Assembly (NCBI GenBank): GCA_024400755.1
Contig: JAKSMG010000016.1
Coordinates: forward strand, 1-37,534
Length of the DNA: 37,534 bases
Direction: 5' to 3'
Source: Bacteroidales bacterium
Lineage (GTDB): Bacteria; Bacteroidota; Bacteroidia; Bacteroidales; WCHB1-69
Shown in pieces: positions 32,627 to 37,534 of this stretch. Position 1 is the first letter of the stretch; each line of letters opens with the position of its first letter. The position numbers and the translations under genes were made by a program. The notes beneath the pieces were generated by a model. It searched no databases. It saw only the letters and a list, made by a program, of their open reading frames with translations, and was not told where the DNA came from.

Positions 32627-32824
32627 TTATTCCTCCACTTCGGGCAATCCTGCAATCGATGTCAAAATTGACAAAACGCCCGCCAATGCGGACGCACTCA
32701 ATACCATTGCCCAATTTACATCGGACATCAACGCGGAAACACCAATTGTTGAAATTGCGGTTTGTGCAACCGTCTTGATTGCTCTAATTCCTGCGGCTTT
32801 TAACCATGTTTTTGATTTCATCAT
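32627..32824 (-). CDS. Holin, phage r1t type
   Basis: 65 aa, MMKSKTWLKAAGIRAIKTVA, then two hydrophobic stretches (AISTIGVSALM and WAMVLSASALAGVLSILTSI) and an acidic end (LPEVEE). The order TWLKAAGIRAIKT...VNWAMVLSAS is typical of the r1t holin family. It makes pores that release the endolysin. ATG 32824 overlaps the upstream stop (ATGA) with GGAGG upstream. Confidence 0.88.
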   Translation of the reverse strand: MMKSKTWLKAAGIRAIKTVAQTAISTIGVSALMSDVNWAMVLSASALAGVLSILTSIAGLPEVEE

Positions 32825-33159
32825 GAATTGTCACCTCCACATTCATTTTCGATTTTCTCGGTTGGTAATGCTTTTAATTTTGTCATCAAATCCGTGACGG
32901 TTCCGTTTCCACCCAATGCGTGATATTGTGTGTATAATTTCTCGGCATTTTCTCGTTCGTAAATAGGACAGAAACCGCGATCCATGCAATGATTGTAAAT
33001 TTGAATGATTCTATCTCTCAACAATGCTTGCATGCCGCCCTCGACCAATTCCAATCGTTTTATTTTACCCAAAACACGTTTCATAAAATACGATAATACA
33101 CCAACTAACACACCACACAAAATTTCCACGAAATAACGAATCACAAAATCAACTAACAT
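32821..33159 (-). CDS. Membrane protein of the lysis cassette
   Basis: 112 aa. One membrane helix (residues 3-27, VDFVIRYFVEILCGVLVGVL) is followed by a soluble helical part with ELVEGGMQALLRDRIIQIYN and HALGGNGTVTDLMTKLKALP, a plan often found next to holins in Firmicutes phages. It may be a holin partner. Start ATG 33159 is 14 nt after GGAGG, longer than usual; a TTG at 33186 would be in front of that site. A promoter with an inner palindrome lies upstream. Confidence 0.75.
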   Translation of the reverse strand: MLVDFVIRYFVEILCGVLVGVLSYFMKRVLGKIKRLELVEGGMQALLRDRIIQIYNHCMDRGFCPIYERENAEKLYTQYHALGGNGTVTDLMTKLKALPTEKIENECGGDNS

Positions 33160-33201
33160 AAAAATCGAACTACCCTCCGAAAACAAAAAATTATCATTTA
33201 T

Positions 33202-33230
33202 ATTTTACCACCGAACGCGTGTTCGTTCAA
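33202..33230 (-). promoter_or_regulatory. Possible promoter before the lysis genes
   Basis: Minus strand TTGAAC (33230-33225), 17-nt spacer, TAAAAT (33207-33202). A palindrome, CGAAC-GCGT-GTTCG (about 33212-33225), fills the spacer, so this start could be controlled by a bound protein. Confidence 0.5.
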
Positions 33231-33234
33231 CGTG

Positions 33235-33507
33235 TCATTCCTCAACAATGAGGATTCGTCGAACCCTATTGTCTATCGATACCGTTTTACTTTTAACGGG
33301 ATAATTATTTGTCAATAATTTATGGAATGATTGTTTTGTCATCGGCGACATGCCGCCGCAAAAATCGCAAAAATCGCTCCATATGCTTTCACTTGTACAA
33401 TAATTTATTTTTGTCAATCCCTGCTCTTTGACAAATGCGTCAACGATTGCCATCGGTTTGATGACGTTCAAATCAATTCCGTTGAAATATTCTTTTGCTT
33501 TTTTCAT
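33235..33507 (-). CDS. Hypothetical protein at the head of the late region
   Basis: 90 aa, with GGAGGTG 9 nt before ATG 33507. The C-terminal half (SPMTKQSFHKLLTNNYPVKS to RVRRILIVEE) resembles the winged-helix end seen in D5-type primases, so a DNA-binding role is possible. Two Cys pairs (CDFC at about 47-50) might bind metal. It directly follows the GTTAC repeat region and a good promoter; it might bind these repeats, which is inference only. Confidence 0.65.
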   Translation of the reverse strand: MKKAKEYFNGIDLNVIKPMAIVDAFVKEQGLTKINYCTSESIWSDFCDFCGGMSPMTKQSFHKLLTNNYPVKSKTVSIDNRVRRILIVEE

Positions 33508-33527
33508 AATTTGTCACCTCCGACATT

Positions 33528-33556
33528 ATTTTACAATAGAAATTTGACGATTTCAA
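33528..33556 (-). promoter_or_regulatory. Promoter of the late/packaging operon
   Basis: Minus strand TTGAAA (33556-33551), 17-nt spacer, TAAAAT (33533-33528): both boxes are 5/6 to the sigma70 consensus. It is about 20 nt before the start codon at 33507, which has its ribosome site in between. Confidence 0.7.
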
Positions 33557-33637
33557 ACGGATATTTCGTAACGGTTATAACGGATAATGTGTAACTGTTG
33601 TAACTGTTATTTTCTATACTTATATATTTTATTTTTT

Positions 33638-33683
33638 AACTAAACGGATAATGGTTATCAATTACCCGTTTAGTTTTTTTTTT
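33638..33683 (+). terminator. Strong plus-facing terminator-like hairpin without known gene
   Basis: Perfect 10-bp stem AACTAAACGG/CCGTTTAGTT (33638-33647, 33666-33675), inner TAAT/ATTA pair, then ten T. It would stop a rightward transcript, but no rightward gene is visible to its left. Confidence 0.7.
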
Positions 33684-33736
33684 CAATATATCAATTTTTA
33701 GAAAAATTAACAGTTACAACAGTTACAAACCGCGGG

Positions 33737-33757
33737 AACGCCCATCACACGGGCGTT
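33737..33757. repeat. GC hairpin between iteron clusters
   Basis: AACGCCC and GGGCGTT pair (7 bp) around ATCACAC; outer CCGC/GCGG can extend it. It divides the repeat array in two. Confidence 0.55.
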
Positions 33758-33917
33758 TGCGGGTGTAACTGTTCCCAAAAATCAACAGTTACACAACAGT
33801 TACAAACGGTTACAACAGATACGTTATGACGTATATTTACTAACGGTTTCATTTTATCCGTTCAAAAACGCATTTTCAAAAATGTTTAGTTAGCATATAC
33901 TAACGGTTACAACAGTT

Positions 33918-33965
33918 ACAAAAAAATTAACGCTCACGCGTGTTAAACCAACACACATGAGCGTT
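33918..33965 (-). terminator. Terminator of the middle operon
   Basis: On the minus strand AACGCTCA/TGAGCGTT (outer 8 bp) and GTGTT/AACAC (inner) pair around GGTTT, then AATTTTTTT follows. It comes 21 nt after the last middle gene stop. Confidence 0.85.
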
Positions 33966-33986
33966 AAAACGCGTTAAAATTATGTA

Positions 33987-34115
33987 TTATTCAACGTCAA
34001 AATCTTTCGCGATCCTACAATGTGCGATGATTTCTTTTGCCCATTCCTCGATGTGTTGATATTCGACGTCGATGTTTTCGGATTTTATGATAATTTCACT
34101 ACTTAATGCCGCCAT
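33987..34115 (-). CDS. 42-aa hypothetical protein
   Basis: MAALSSEIIIKSENIDVEYQ and on to HCRIAKDFDVE, from ATG 34115 with GGAGG 10 nt upstream inside the previous gene. The longer frame upstream of this ATG is antisense-like shadow of the neighbouring membrane gene and has no ribosome site. Acidic, helical; function unknown. It is the last gene of the middle operon. Confidence 0.6.
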   Translation of the reverse strand: MAALSSEIIIKSENIDVEYQHIEEWAKEIIAHCRIAKDFDVE

Positions 34116-34260
34116 CCTTTTTCCACCTCCTATTTTCTCGATCGCGTTCATAATTTCGAGATTCTTTGTCACATTCCGCCGCAACAAATAGCAACCACAT
34201 GAAAATTGCAATCGCTCCAATTGCGCCCAACGTGAGAAAATAACGAAATATTTCATCCAT
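34099..34260 (-). CDS. 53-aa single-span membrane protein
   Basis: MDEIFRYFLTLGAIGAIAIF continues with a hydrophobic MWLLFVAA, then a charged tail (ECDKESRNYERDRENRRWKK). One membrane helix, residues 8-28. ATG 34260 has GGAGGTG 7 nt upstream. It overlaps the genes on both sides by 8 and 17 nt, in another frame. Function unknown. Confidence 0.7.
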   Translation of the reverse strand: MDEIFRYFLTLGAIGAIAIFMWLLFVAAECDKESRNYERDRENRRWKKDGGIK

Positions 34261-34588
34261 GCTTTTTCACCTCCTCCAAAAAATATGTTTTCCAACTATC
34301 GGAATTCGAACATGTGTGATTTGTGCAATCAAATGTCCCCTCAAAAATCGGGCAATTATCGACACAATAATCATCATTACTGATAAACTCACACGCCAAT
34401 TCAAACGCCTTTTGCAATGTCTTTAATTCCTGCAACGCCTCCAATGCGGTGTTGTAACCGTCTAAAATGGTTTTATCCTGCAACACCAAATCGCAATGCC
34501 CACAATCACGATCACATCCGTTTGGTTGCCGTGAAACACATTCCATTTCCGTTTTAATGACGCGAATCGCATTGTCAACTTTGTTCAT
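34253..34588 (-). CDS. Cys-rich small protein
   Basis: 111 aa with nine or more Cys in clusters: CDRDCGHCDL (about 25-34) and CVDNCPIFEGTFDCTNHTC (about 75-93). It begins MNKVDNAIRVIKTEMECVSR, a pattern common for small phage proteins that probably bind zinc. The start overlaps the previous stop as ATGA. Function unknown. Confidence 0.75.
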   Translation of the reverse strand: MNKVDNAIRVIKTEMECVSRQPNGCDRDCGHCDLVLQDKTILDGYNTALEALQELKTLQKAFELACEFISNDDYCVDNCPIFEGTFDCTNHTCSNSDSWKTYFLEEVKKHG

Positions 34589-35073
34589 GCTTTTGCCTCC
34601 AATCCGTATGTGTAATTGAGCGCACGTTTGCGCATTTGCACCTCATCATCATAATAATGTTTGATGATCTTGTTCATGTACTTTTTGCGAACTCGAAATT
34701 TCTTTGCGTGAAATGCCATTTGAACCCATCGTTTGTTTGGGCATGTTTTGATGATATATGCACGAAACACATCATTTGTGATATATGCACGAAACACATC
34801 ATTTGTGATGTTTCCAATTGTGTTCGCAATCGCATTCACAACATCCGTCACCGCTTTTCCTATTTCAACCAATGCCGCCGCAATATTTTGAAATGCCTCG
34901 GCGATGTTGTCCGTGTTGATTGTTGGTTTCATCGGTGTGATAAATTCACGATGATGTTTCAATTCCTCCAAACATTCGACCAAAAAATCCTCGTCGATCG
35001 CCTCGACGTGAACCGTGTCCGATTTCAAATTATCGATTTGTGCGTCGATTCTCGCATTGTCAATGTTGCTCAT
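34585..35073 (-). CDS. Hypothetical protein with recent 9-residue duplication
   Basis: 162 aa. An amphipathic middle (AEAFQNIAAALVEIGKAVTD) is followed by TNDVFRAYITNDVFRAYI, a perfect repeat caused by a 27-nt DNA duplication, and by a basic tail NKRWVQMAFHAKKFRVRKKY. The tail pattern (RWVQMAFHAKKFRVRKKYMN) is often seen in small Firmicutes phage proteins of unknown role. ATG overlaps the previous stop (ATGA). Confidence 0.7.
   Translation of the reverse strand: MSNIDNARIDAQIDNLKSDTVHVEAIDEDFLVECLEELKHHREFITPMKPTINTDNIAEAFQNIAAALVEIGKAVTDVVNAIANTIGNITNDVFRAYITNDVFRAYIIKTCPNKRWVQMAFHAKKFRVRKKYMNKIIKHYYDDEVQMRKRALNYTYGLEAKA
34753..34806. repeat. Perfect 27-nt tandem duplication
   Basis: Units 34753-34779 and 34780-34806 are identical (start GATATATGCACG, end CATTTGT). 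It keeps the frame of the gene it lies in and adds nine residues. Identity suggests a recent event. Confidence 0.95.
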
Positions 35074-35252
35074 GCTTTTGCCTCCTCCTCATCATCAATT
35101 ATCACTTGCGCGTCGGGATCGTCGGTGTAAATGACCTCACAATCATTTGGAACAACGACAACGTCCTCGGCGGTTTGTGTTGATATAAATTCTTGCAATT
35201 CCGACAATTCGCGTTTGTCTTTTGCCTCTATTTTGCACCTAATAATGATCAT
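35070..35252 (-). CDS. Small acidic protein
   Basis: 60 aa, MIIIRCKIEAKDKRELSELQ and on to a strongly acidic VIIDDEEEAKA. ATG 35252 has AGGAGG 7 nt upstream. It overlaps the next gene by 4 nt. The alternation of a beta strand, helix and strand suggests a small alpha/beta fold. Function unknown. Confidence 0.72.
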   Translation of the reverse strand: MIIIRCKIEAKDKRELSELQEFISTQTAEDVVVVPNDCEVIYTDDPDAQVIIDDEEEAKA

Positions 35253-35264
35253 GCTTTCGCCTCC

Positions 35265-35453
35265 TCAATACCAACGCGGTTGAATTTCTTTTTCTAATTC
35301 AACACTTAATTTGTTTGAAATGCACCGTGCGTGTTTGTATTGCGATTTGATACCCACGTTATAATTTCTAAACGTTGTATTGTTTTTTATCAACAACTCG
35401 TCTTGATAAATATTCAATAACTTTACTAACTGTCTTTTATCATCATTTGTCAT
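35265..35453 (-). CDS. Small hypothetical protein
   Basis: 62 aa, MTNDDKRQLVKLLNIYQDEL to EKEIQPRWY. Helical and charged, no Cys pair of note, no membrane span. ATG 35453 has AGGAGG 7 nt upstream. Part of the middle operon. Function unknown. Confidence 0.7.
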   Translation of the reverse strand: MTNDDKRQLVKLLNIYQDELLIKNNTTFRNYNVGIKSQYKHARCISNKLSVELEKEIQPRWY

Positions 35454-35465
35454 GCGTTTGCCTCC

Positions 35466-35969
35466 TCACGCCTGCATGAAATAGTTTCCGCCGATATATC
35501 CAAACGGTGTTCCGTTGTTATATCCAATACAATTGAAAAATAGGATGTCGGACGGGATTGTTCCCGCAACCAATTGTCGTTGCGCCTCAATGATCGCCCA
35601 TTCGGACAAATCCGTCGATTGCAGGGAACACCATCCACCCGACACCGTTGCGAATTGTCCCGATTCCGTCAAAACACCCGTGATTGTGTCGGGAAATCTC
35701 GAATCATACATTCGATTGAATATTGTTGCGGCGATATATATTCGCCCCTCAATATCATTGGAACGGTCGGATTCCGCCTCAATGACGCGTGCCATGAATT
35801 CGAATTCCTCGACGGTCAAACCAACCGCGTGTGCCTTGTATTCCATCGGCATGTTGAATCGTTGTTCCTCCGTCGCGTTGAACCATGCAATGTCCATGCC
35901 GCGGTTGTTTCCTGCATTGGACGATGTCAACATCACCATCGCCAACACGATTGTAAAAATCTTAACCAT
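35466..35969 (-). CDS. Secreted SleB-type cell wall hydrolase
   Basis: 167 aa from ATG 35969, with GAGAGG upstream. Residues 1-19 are a signal peptide (MVKIFTIVLAMVMLTSSNA). The rest is a SleB/CwlJ-type domain: FEFMARVIEAESD (catalytic Glu64 by family), IYIAATIFNRMYDSRFPDTI, and TESGQFATVSGGW. SleB enzymes act on spore cortex or on wall peptidoglycan. The phage also has a separate endolysin, and this gene is in the small-gene operon with an XRE regulator, so it may serve the lysogen, DNA release or another step. The start overlaps the regulator stop region by 8 nt. Confidence 0.87.
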   Translation of the reverse strand: MVKIFTIVLAMVMLTSSNAGNNRGMDIAWFNATEEQRFNMPMEYKAHAVGLTVEEFEFMARVIEAESDRSNDIEGRIYIAATIFNRMYDSRFPDTITGVLTESGQFATVSGGWCSLQSTDLSEWAIIEAQRQLVAGTIPSDILFFNCIGYNNGTPFGYIGGNYFMQA

Positions 35970-36198
35970 CAATATACCTCTCATATTCCATCAATTTTGA
36001 TTGTGTGTCGTTGTCCGTGATGATGTCATACAATGGGCAACCCAACACAATGCACAACGCCAACAACGTTGACAATTTCGCGCCGTTTATGTCGCGATAA
36101 CCTTGTTCGAATGCTTGAATTTGGCGGACGGAAATGTCCGCCGCCTCCGCCAATTCGATTTGCGATAACCCTCGCGATTCTCTAATGTCTTTTAACAT
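35962..36198 (-). CDS. XRE-family regulator
   Basis: 78 aa with a helix-turn-helix: RESRGLSQIELAEAADISVR, then QIQAFEQGYRDING, then a C-terminal LGCPLYDIITDND. ATG 36198 has GGAGG 7 nt upstream. It is the second XRE protein on the minus strand and is encoded directly before the SleB-like gene. It could control the middle operon or bind the palindrome near 37463; not shown. Confidence 0.85.
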   Translation of the reverse strand: MLKDIRESRGLSQIELAEAADISVRQIQAFEQGYRDINGAKLSTLLALCIVLGCPLYDIITDNDTQSKLMEYERYIDG

Positions 36199-36210
36199 TC
36201 CAATTCCTCC

Positions 36211-36426
36211 TCAAAAATCCGTGAAATAATTTGGTTGATCGTCGTTGTTATTCAAAACGATGTTGATCTCTTGATTTGCTTTCAATTCCTCGATTCGCTT
36301 TTGTTGAATCTCAATTGTGCGTTGATAACGATAAATTCTTTCGCACATTTCGTTCATGCTTGCCACGGAACCCGCAACCATTCCAACCAACAATGCGACA
36401 ATTGCAACAATGATTGTTGTTATCAT
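36211..36426 (-). CDS. Membrane-anchored coiled-coil protein
   Basis: 71 aa. A hydrophobic N terminus (MITTIIVAIVALLVGMVAGS) acts as a membrane anchor; residues ~27-55 form a coiled coil (RIYRYQRTIEIQQKRIEELK), ending Asn/Asp-rich. AGGAGG lies upstream of ATG 36426. Function unknown. Confidence 0.75.
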   Translation of the reverse strand: MITTIIVAIVALLVGMVAGSVASMNEMCERIYRYQRTIEIQQKRIEELKANQEINIVLNNNDDQPNYFTDF

Positions 36427-36443
36427 GATTTTTCACCTCCTTT

Positions 36444-36677
36444 TCACTTGAATAATACATCAAACGATGTGATTGTTTGTGCGATGTCGATGTGATCGAA
36501 TTCATCGATGATTTCCATGTAATTGTCGTCATCCTCGCCGACCAATTCCGCCCAACCACAACGGGCATTTTTGGATAAATCCTTGAATTTGCGTTTTGCC
36601 TGCTTGTCGCTCAAATCGCATTCGACACAATCACCCGTGCCGTGACCATTTTCAAACATTTCATAACGAATTCTCAT
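36444..36677 (-). CDS. Small acidic hypothetical protein
   Basis: 77 aa, MRIRYEMFENGHGTGDCVEC, then DLSDKQAKRKFKDLSKNARC and an acidic GEDDDNYMEIIDEFD. The first strand followed by DLSDKQAKRK suggests a small alpha/beta fold. GGAGGG 7 nt upstream of ATG 36677. Function unknown. Confidence 0.72.
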   Translation of the reverse strand: MRIRYEMFENGHGTGDCVECDLSDKQAKRKFKDLSKNARCGWAELVGEDDDNYMEIIDEFDHIDIAQTITSFDVLFK

Positions 36678-36692
36678 TTTCTGTCCCTCCTC

Positions 36693-36887
36693 TCATGCCA
36701 TCCAAACGATGATTCCATCGTCGCAAATTTCAATAAATCCAACCTTGATTGCCAACTCGATGTCCTCAAACATCGGTTCGCCAAATTCCTTGTTGATTGC
36801 CTCGGCGATTGCCTCAATTGATGAATCCGTTGTTGCAATCTCCGCAACCTTTGTCCATGTGCTTGATGTGATTTCCTGCATTCTCAT
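36693..36887 (-). CDS. Small hypothetical protein
   Basis: 64 aa, MRMQEITSSTWTKVAEIATT, then AIAEAINKEFGEPMFEDIEL and GFIEICDDGIIVWMA. Its N terminus resembles the upstream gene product in style (MR-rich start). GGAGGG 8 nt upstream of ATG 36887. The leader before it contains a hairpin (36916-36935) whose CCTCCC arm could also pair with its ribosome site. Function unknown. Confidence 0.72.
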   Translation of the reverse strand: MRMQEITSSTWTKVAEIATTDSSIEAIAEAINKEFGEPMFEDIELAIKVGFIEICDDGIIVWMA

Positions 36888-36915
36888 TTTTGTGTCCCTC
36901 CGACGAATTATATTT

Positions 36916-36935
36916 GGGAGGTTTGACCGCCTCCC
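36916..36935 (-). repeat. Intergenic hairpin, copy 1
   Basis: Minus strand GGGAGGCGGTCAAACCTCCC: 6-bp stem GGGAGG/CCTCCC around 8 nt. Very similar to the copy at 37226-37245. Outer CCGACG/CGTCGG words lie around it. Confidence 0.7.
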
Positions 36936-36950
36936 GTCGGTGTGTGTGAT

Positions 36951-37197
36951 TTATGATTTTACAACCATTGCATATGCGGTTTGGAATGTTCCCGATGTGA
37001 ACAATGTTGTTCCGTTGATTCTCAATGTGTAACAATAACGTGAACGATCTGTCCAACCATTGTTGATGTAAACCACAAAACGTTTGCCGTTTGGTGTTGT
37101 GCCATTTACGAAATTTGCGTCCGCCACATCGGCGGCATTTCTTTTCGGTCAAATAATATTTGGTGCCGTTGCGATCTGTCTTGATGTATTGTTTCAT
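36951..37197 (-). pseudogene. Small hypothetical protein with a one-base frameshift
   Basis: ATG 37197 (GGAGG 8 nt upstream) reads MKQYIKTDRNGTKYYLTEK. At the A-rich stretch 37138-37145 the frame changes: the original frame goes on as a Cys/His/Arg-rich sequence into the next gene, while the +1 frame reads RNAADVADANFVNGTTPNGK, then RFVVYINNGWTDRSRYCYTL and stops at 36951 (VVKS), a natural protein with its own stop just before the next hairpin. Removing one A would give one 81-82-residue protein. It is an indel, a sequencing error or a programmed shift. Confidence 0.7.
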
Positions 37198-37225
37198 TGT
37201 CATGTCCTCCCTGCATTTAATGTGT

Positions 37226-37245
37226 GGGCGGATTTCCCGCCGCCC
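37226..37245 (-). repeat. Intergenic hairpin, copy 2
   Basis: Minus strand GGGCGGCGGGAAATCCGCCC: 6-bp stem GGGCGG/CCGCCC around 8 nt. Compared with the copy at 36916-36935 the fourth base pair changes from A-T to C-G, keeping the stem. Confidence 0.7.
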
Positions 37246-37258
37246 TGCGGGTTGTTGT

Positions 37259-37420
37259 TTATCTCATTTCGATTCGATATGTTCCGTAATATTCGTTGTT
37301 TCCGAATTCGTCTTGCCAATTTCCCATTTCGTCGTATTGTGCCTTGATTTCCTTTGCCTCGATCATTGAATTTGTGTGTTCCATAACCTCGTTTGTTCTG
37401 TTATTGATGATTGCGTACAT
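37259..37420 (-). CDS. 53-aa hypothetical protein, first gene of the middle operon
   Basis: MYAIINNRTNEVMEHTNSMI, then EAKEIKAQYDEMGNW and ending YYGTYRIEMR. ATG 37420 has AGGAGG 8 nt upstream. It is the first gene after a promoter-like region with an operator palindrome, so it is probably strongly expressed. Small alpha/beta protein; function unknown. Confidence 0.72.
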   Translation of the reverse strand: MYAIINNRTNEVMEHTNSMIEAKEIKAQYDEMGNWQDEFGNNEYYGTYRIEMR

Positions 37421-37449
37421 TGTTTTGTCCTCCTTTGTTTTATGTTTAT

Positions 37450-37478
37450 ATTATATATCACAAATGTGATAGTTTATA
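37450..37478 (-). promoter_or_regulatory. Middle operon promoter with built-in operator
   Basis: Minus strand -10 TATAAT (37455-37450) is perfect; the -35 position 17 nt upstream is poor (TATAAA), so an activator may be needed. A 16-bp palindrome, TATCACA-AA-TGTGATA (37456-37471), fills the spacer. Confidence 0.55.
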
Positions 37479-37483
37479 TTGTA

Positions 37484-37531
37484 AAAATAGCAAAATAAAA
37501 CCGTTTATTTCGCTATTTTAGCAAAATAAAA
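37484..37531. repeat. TAGCAAAATAAAA direct repeats and inverted copy
   Basis: The 13-bp word TAGCAAAATAAAA occurs at 37488-37500 and 37519-37531. The words AAAATAGC (37484-37491) and GCTATTTT (37512-37519) are inverted. They lie upstream of the middle promoter and may bind a regulator. Confidence 0.65.
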
Positions 37532-37534
37532 ACA

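Larger units (their letters stand above)
33566..33921. repeat. Array of GTTAC iterons (both orientations)
   Basis: Direct copies of CAGTTACA/CGGTTACA occur near 33711, 33720, 33786, 33797, 33806, 33904 and 33913. Inverted copies (TGTAACTG) are near 33590, 33599 and 33764, with looser TAACGG copies near 33568, 33577 and 33841. Spacing within clusters is 9-11 bp, about one helix turn. This is the layout of a binding array for a replication initiator, late activator or terminase. Confidence 0.75.
33508..33986. other. Gene-free region with GTTAC iterons and hairpins
   Basis: 479 bp with no credible gene; it contains the late promoter (33528-33556), about ten copies of a CAGTTACAA-type word, a plus-facing terminator-like hairpin (33638-33683), a GC hairpin (33737-33757) and the terminator of the middle operon (33918-33965). 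The longest non-coding stretch in the window, it lies between the middle and late operons. Confidence 0.85.

Noticed and set aside
33566-33921. CRISPR array
   Set aside because: The repeats are short (9-11 bp), in both orientations and have no regular spacers; no cas gene is near.
33987-34295. 102-codon ORF as one protein
   Set aside because: No ribosome site at its start; two shorter frames (34099-34260 and 33987-34115) have good sites and explain the region better.
36814-37203. 129-codon ORF as one protein
   Set aside because: After residue ~20 the sequence becomes Cys/His/Arg-rich and runs into the next gene; the +1 frame gives a natural protein with its own stop.
1-37534. Direct circular closure of the window ends
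   Set aside because: Joining base 37534 after base 1 on the minus strand makes the PP-loop gene run into a stop after about nine non-family residues, so some sequence is missing or the ends are arbitrary.

Overview
The window looks like most of the genome of a temperate, tailed (siphovirus-type) phage or prophage of a Firmicutes host, probably a gut Clostridia relative. The evidence is strong GGAGG ribosome sites before nearly every gene, small overlapping genes, an HK97-type head module, a long tape measure, a ReqiPepy6 Gp37-like tail protein, an r1t-type holin, a SleB-like cell-wall hydrolase and a large serine integrase. No ribosomal, metabolic or other clear host gene is present. Nearly everything is encoded on the minus strand; only the repressor, the integrase and a broken LysM gene are on plus.

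Read along the minus strand, transcription falls into three blocks. (1) Early/replication block, 10427 down to 1: a Cro-like regulator, small genes, an HNH protein, a broken SNF2 helicase, a VRR-NUC nuclease, a nuclease-ATPase fusion (Cas4/RecB-like plus Sak4-like), a DUF669 protein, a family B DNA polymerase, a primase-helicase and the start of a PP-loop (PAPS reductase-like) gene cut by the left edge. (2) A block of small genes, 37420 down to 33987, including a second XRE regulator and a secreted SleB-like hydrolase, ended by a clear terminator near 33940. (3) Late block, starting from a promoter near 33540: a small protein, membrane/holin genes, a TerS-like protein, an endolysin, an HNH-kinase fusion, TerS, TerL, portal, decoration-like proteins, protease, capsid, connectors, tail tube, frameshifted tail chaperones, tape measure, tail tip and fibres. 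It ends with a tRNA-Gln and a strong bidirectional terminator at 12881-12919.

The lysogeny switch lies at 10428-10597. Divergent promoters there carry palindromic operators, one of which fills the spacer of the repressor promoter. The repressor and serine integrase overlap and read rightward. A long imperfect inverted repeat right after the integrase stop is a candidate attP. The order early, middle, late makes sense as one leftward programme on a circular map opened inside the PP-loop gene, although the two window ends do not join in frame.

Points that stand out: a 479-bp gene-free region (33508-33986) packed with GTTAC repeats and hairpins just upstream of the late operon; an in-frame nuclease/Sak4 fusion with a full ribosome site at the domain joint; a 7-nt insertion with a stop codon inside the Walker A motif of the SNF2 helicase; a textbook -1 frameshift site in the tail chaperone gene; an HNH-P-loop kinase fusion beside the terminase; two intergenic hairpins that covary; and an apparent lack of GGCC, CCGG and AGCT over the whole window (by eye). 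All calls come from reading the sequence; no database search was run.
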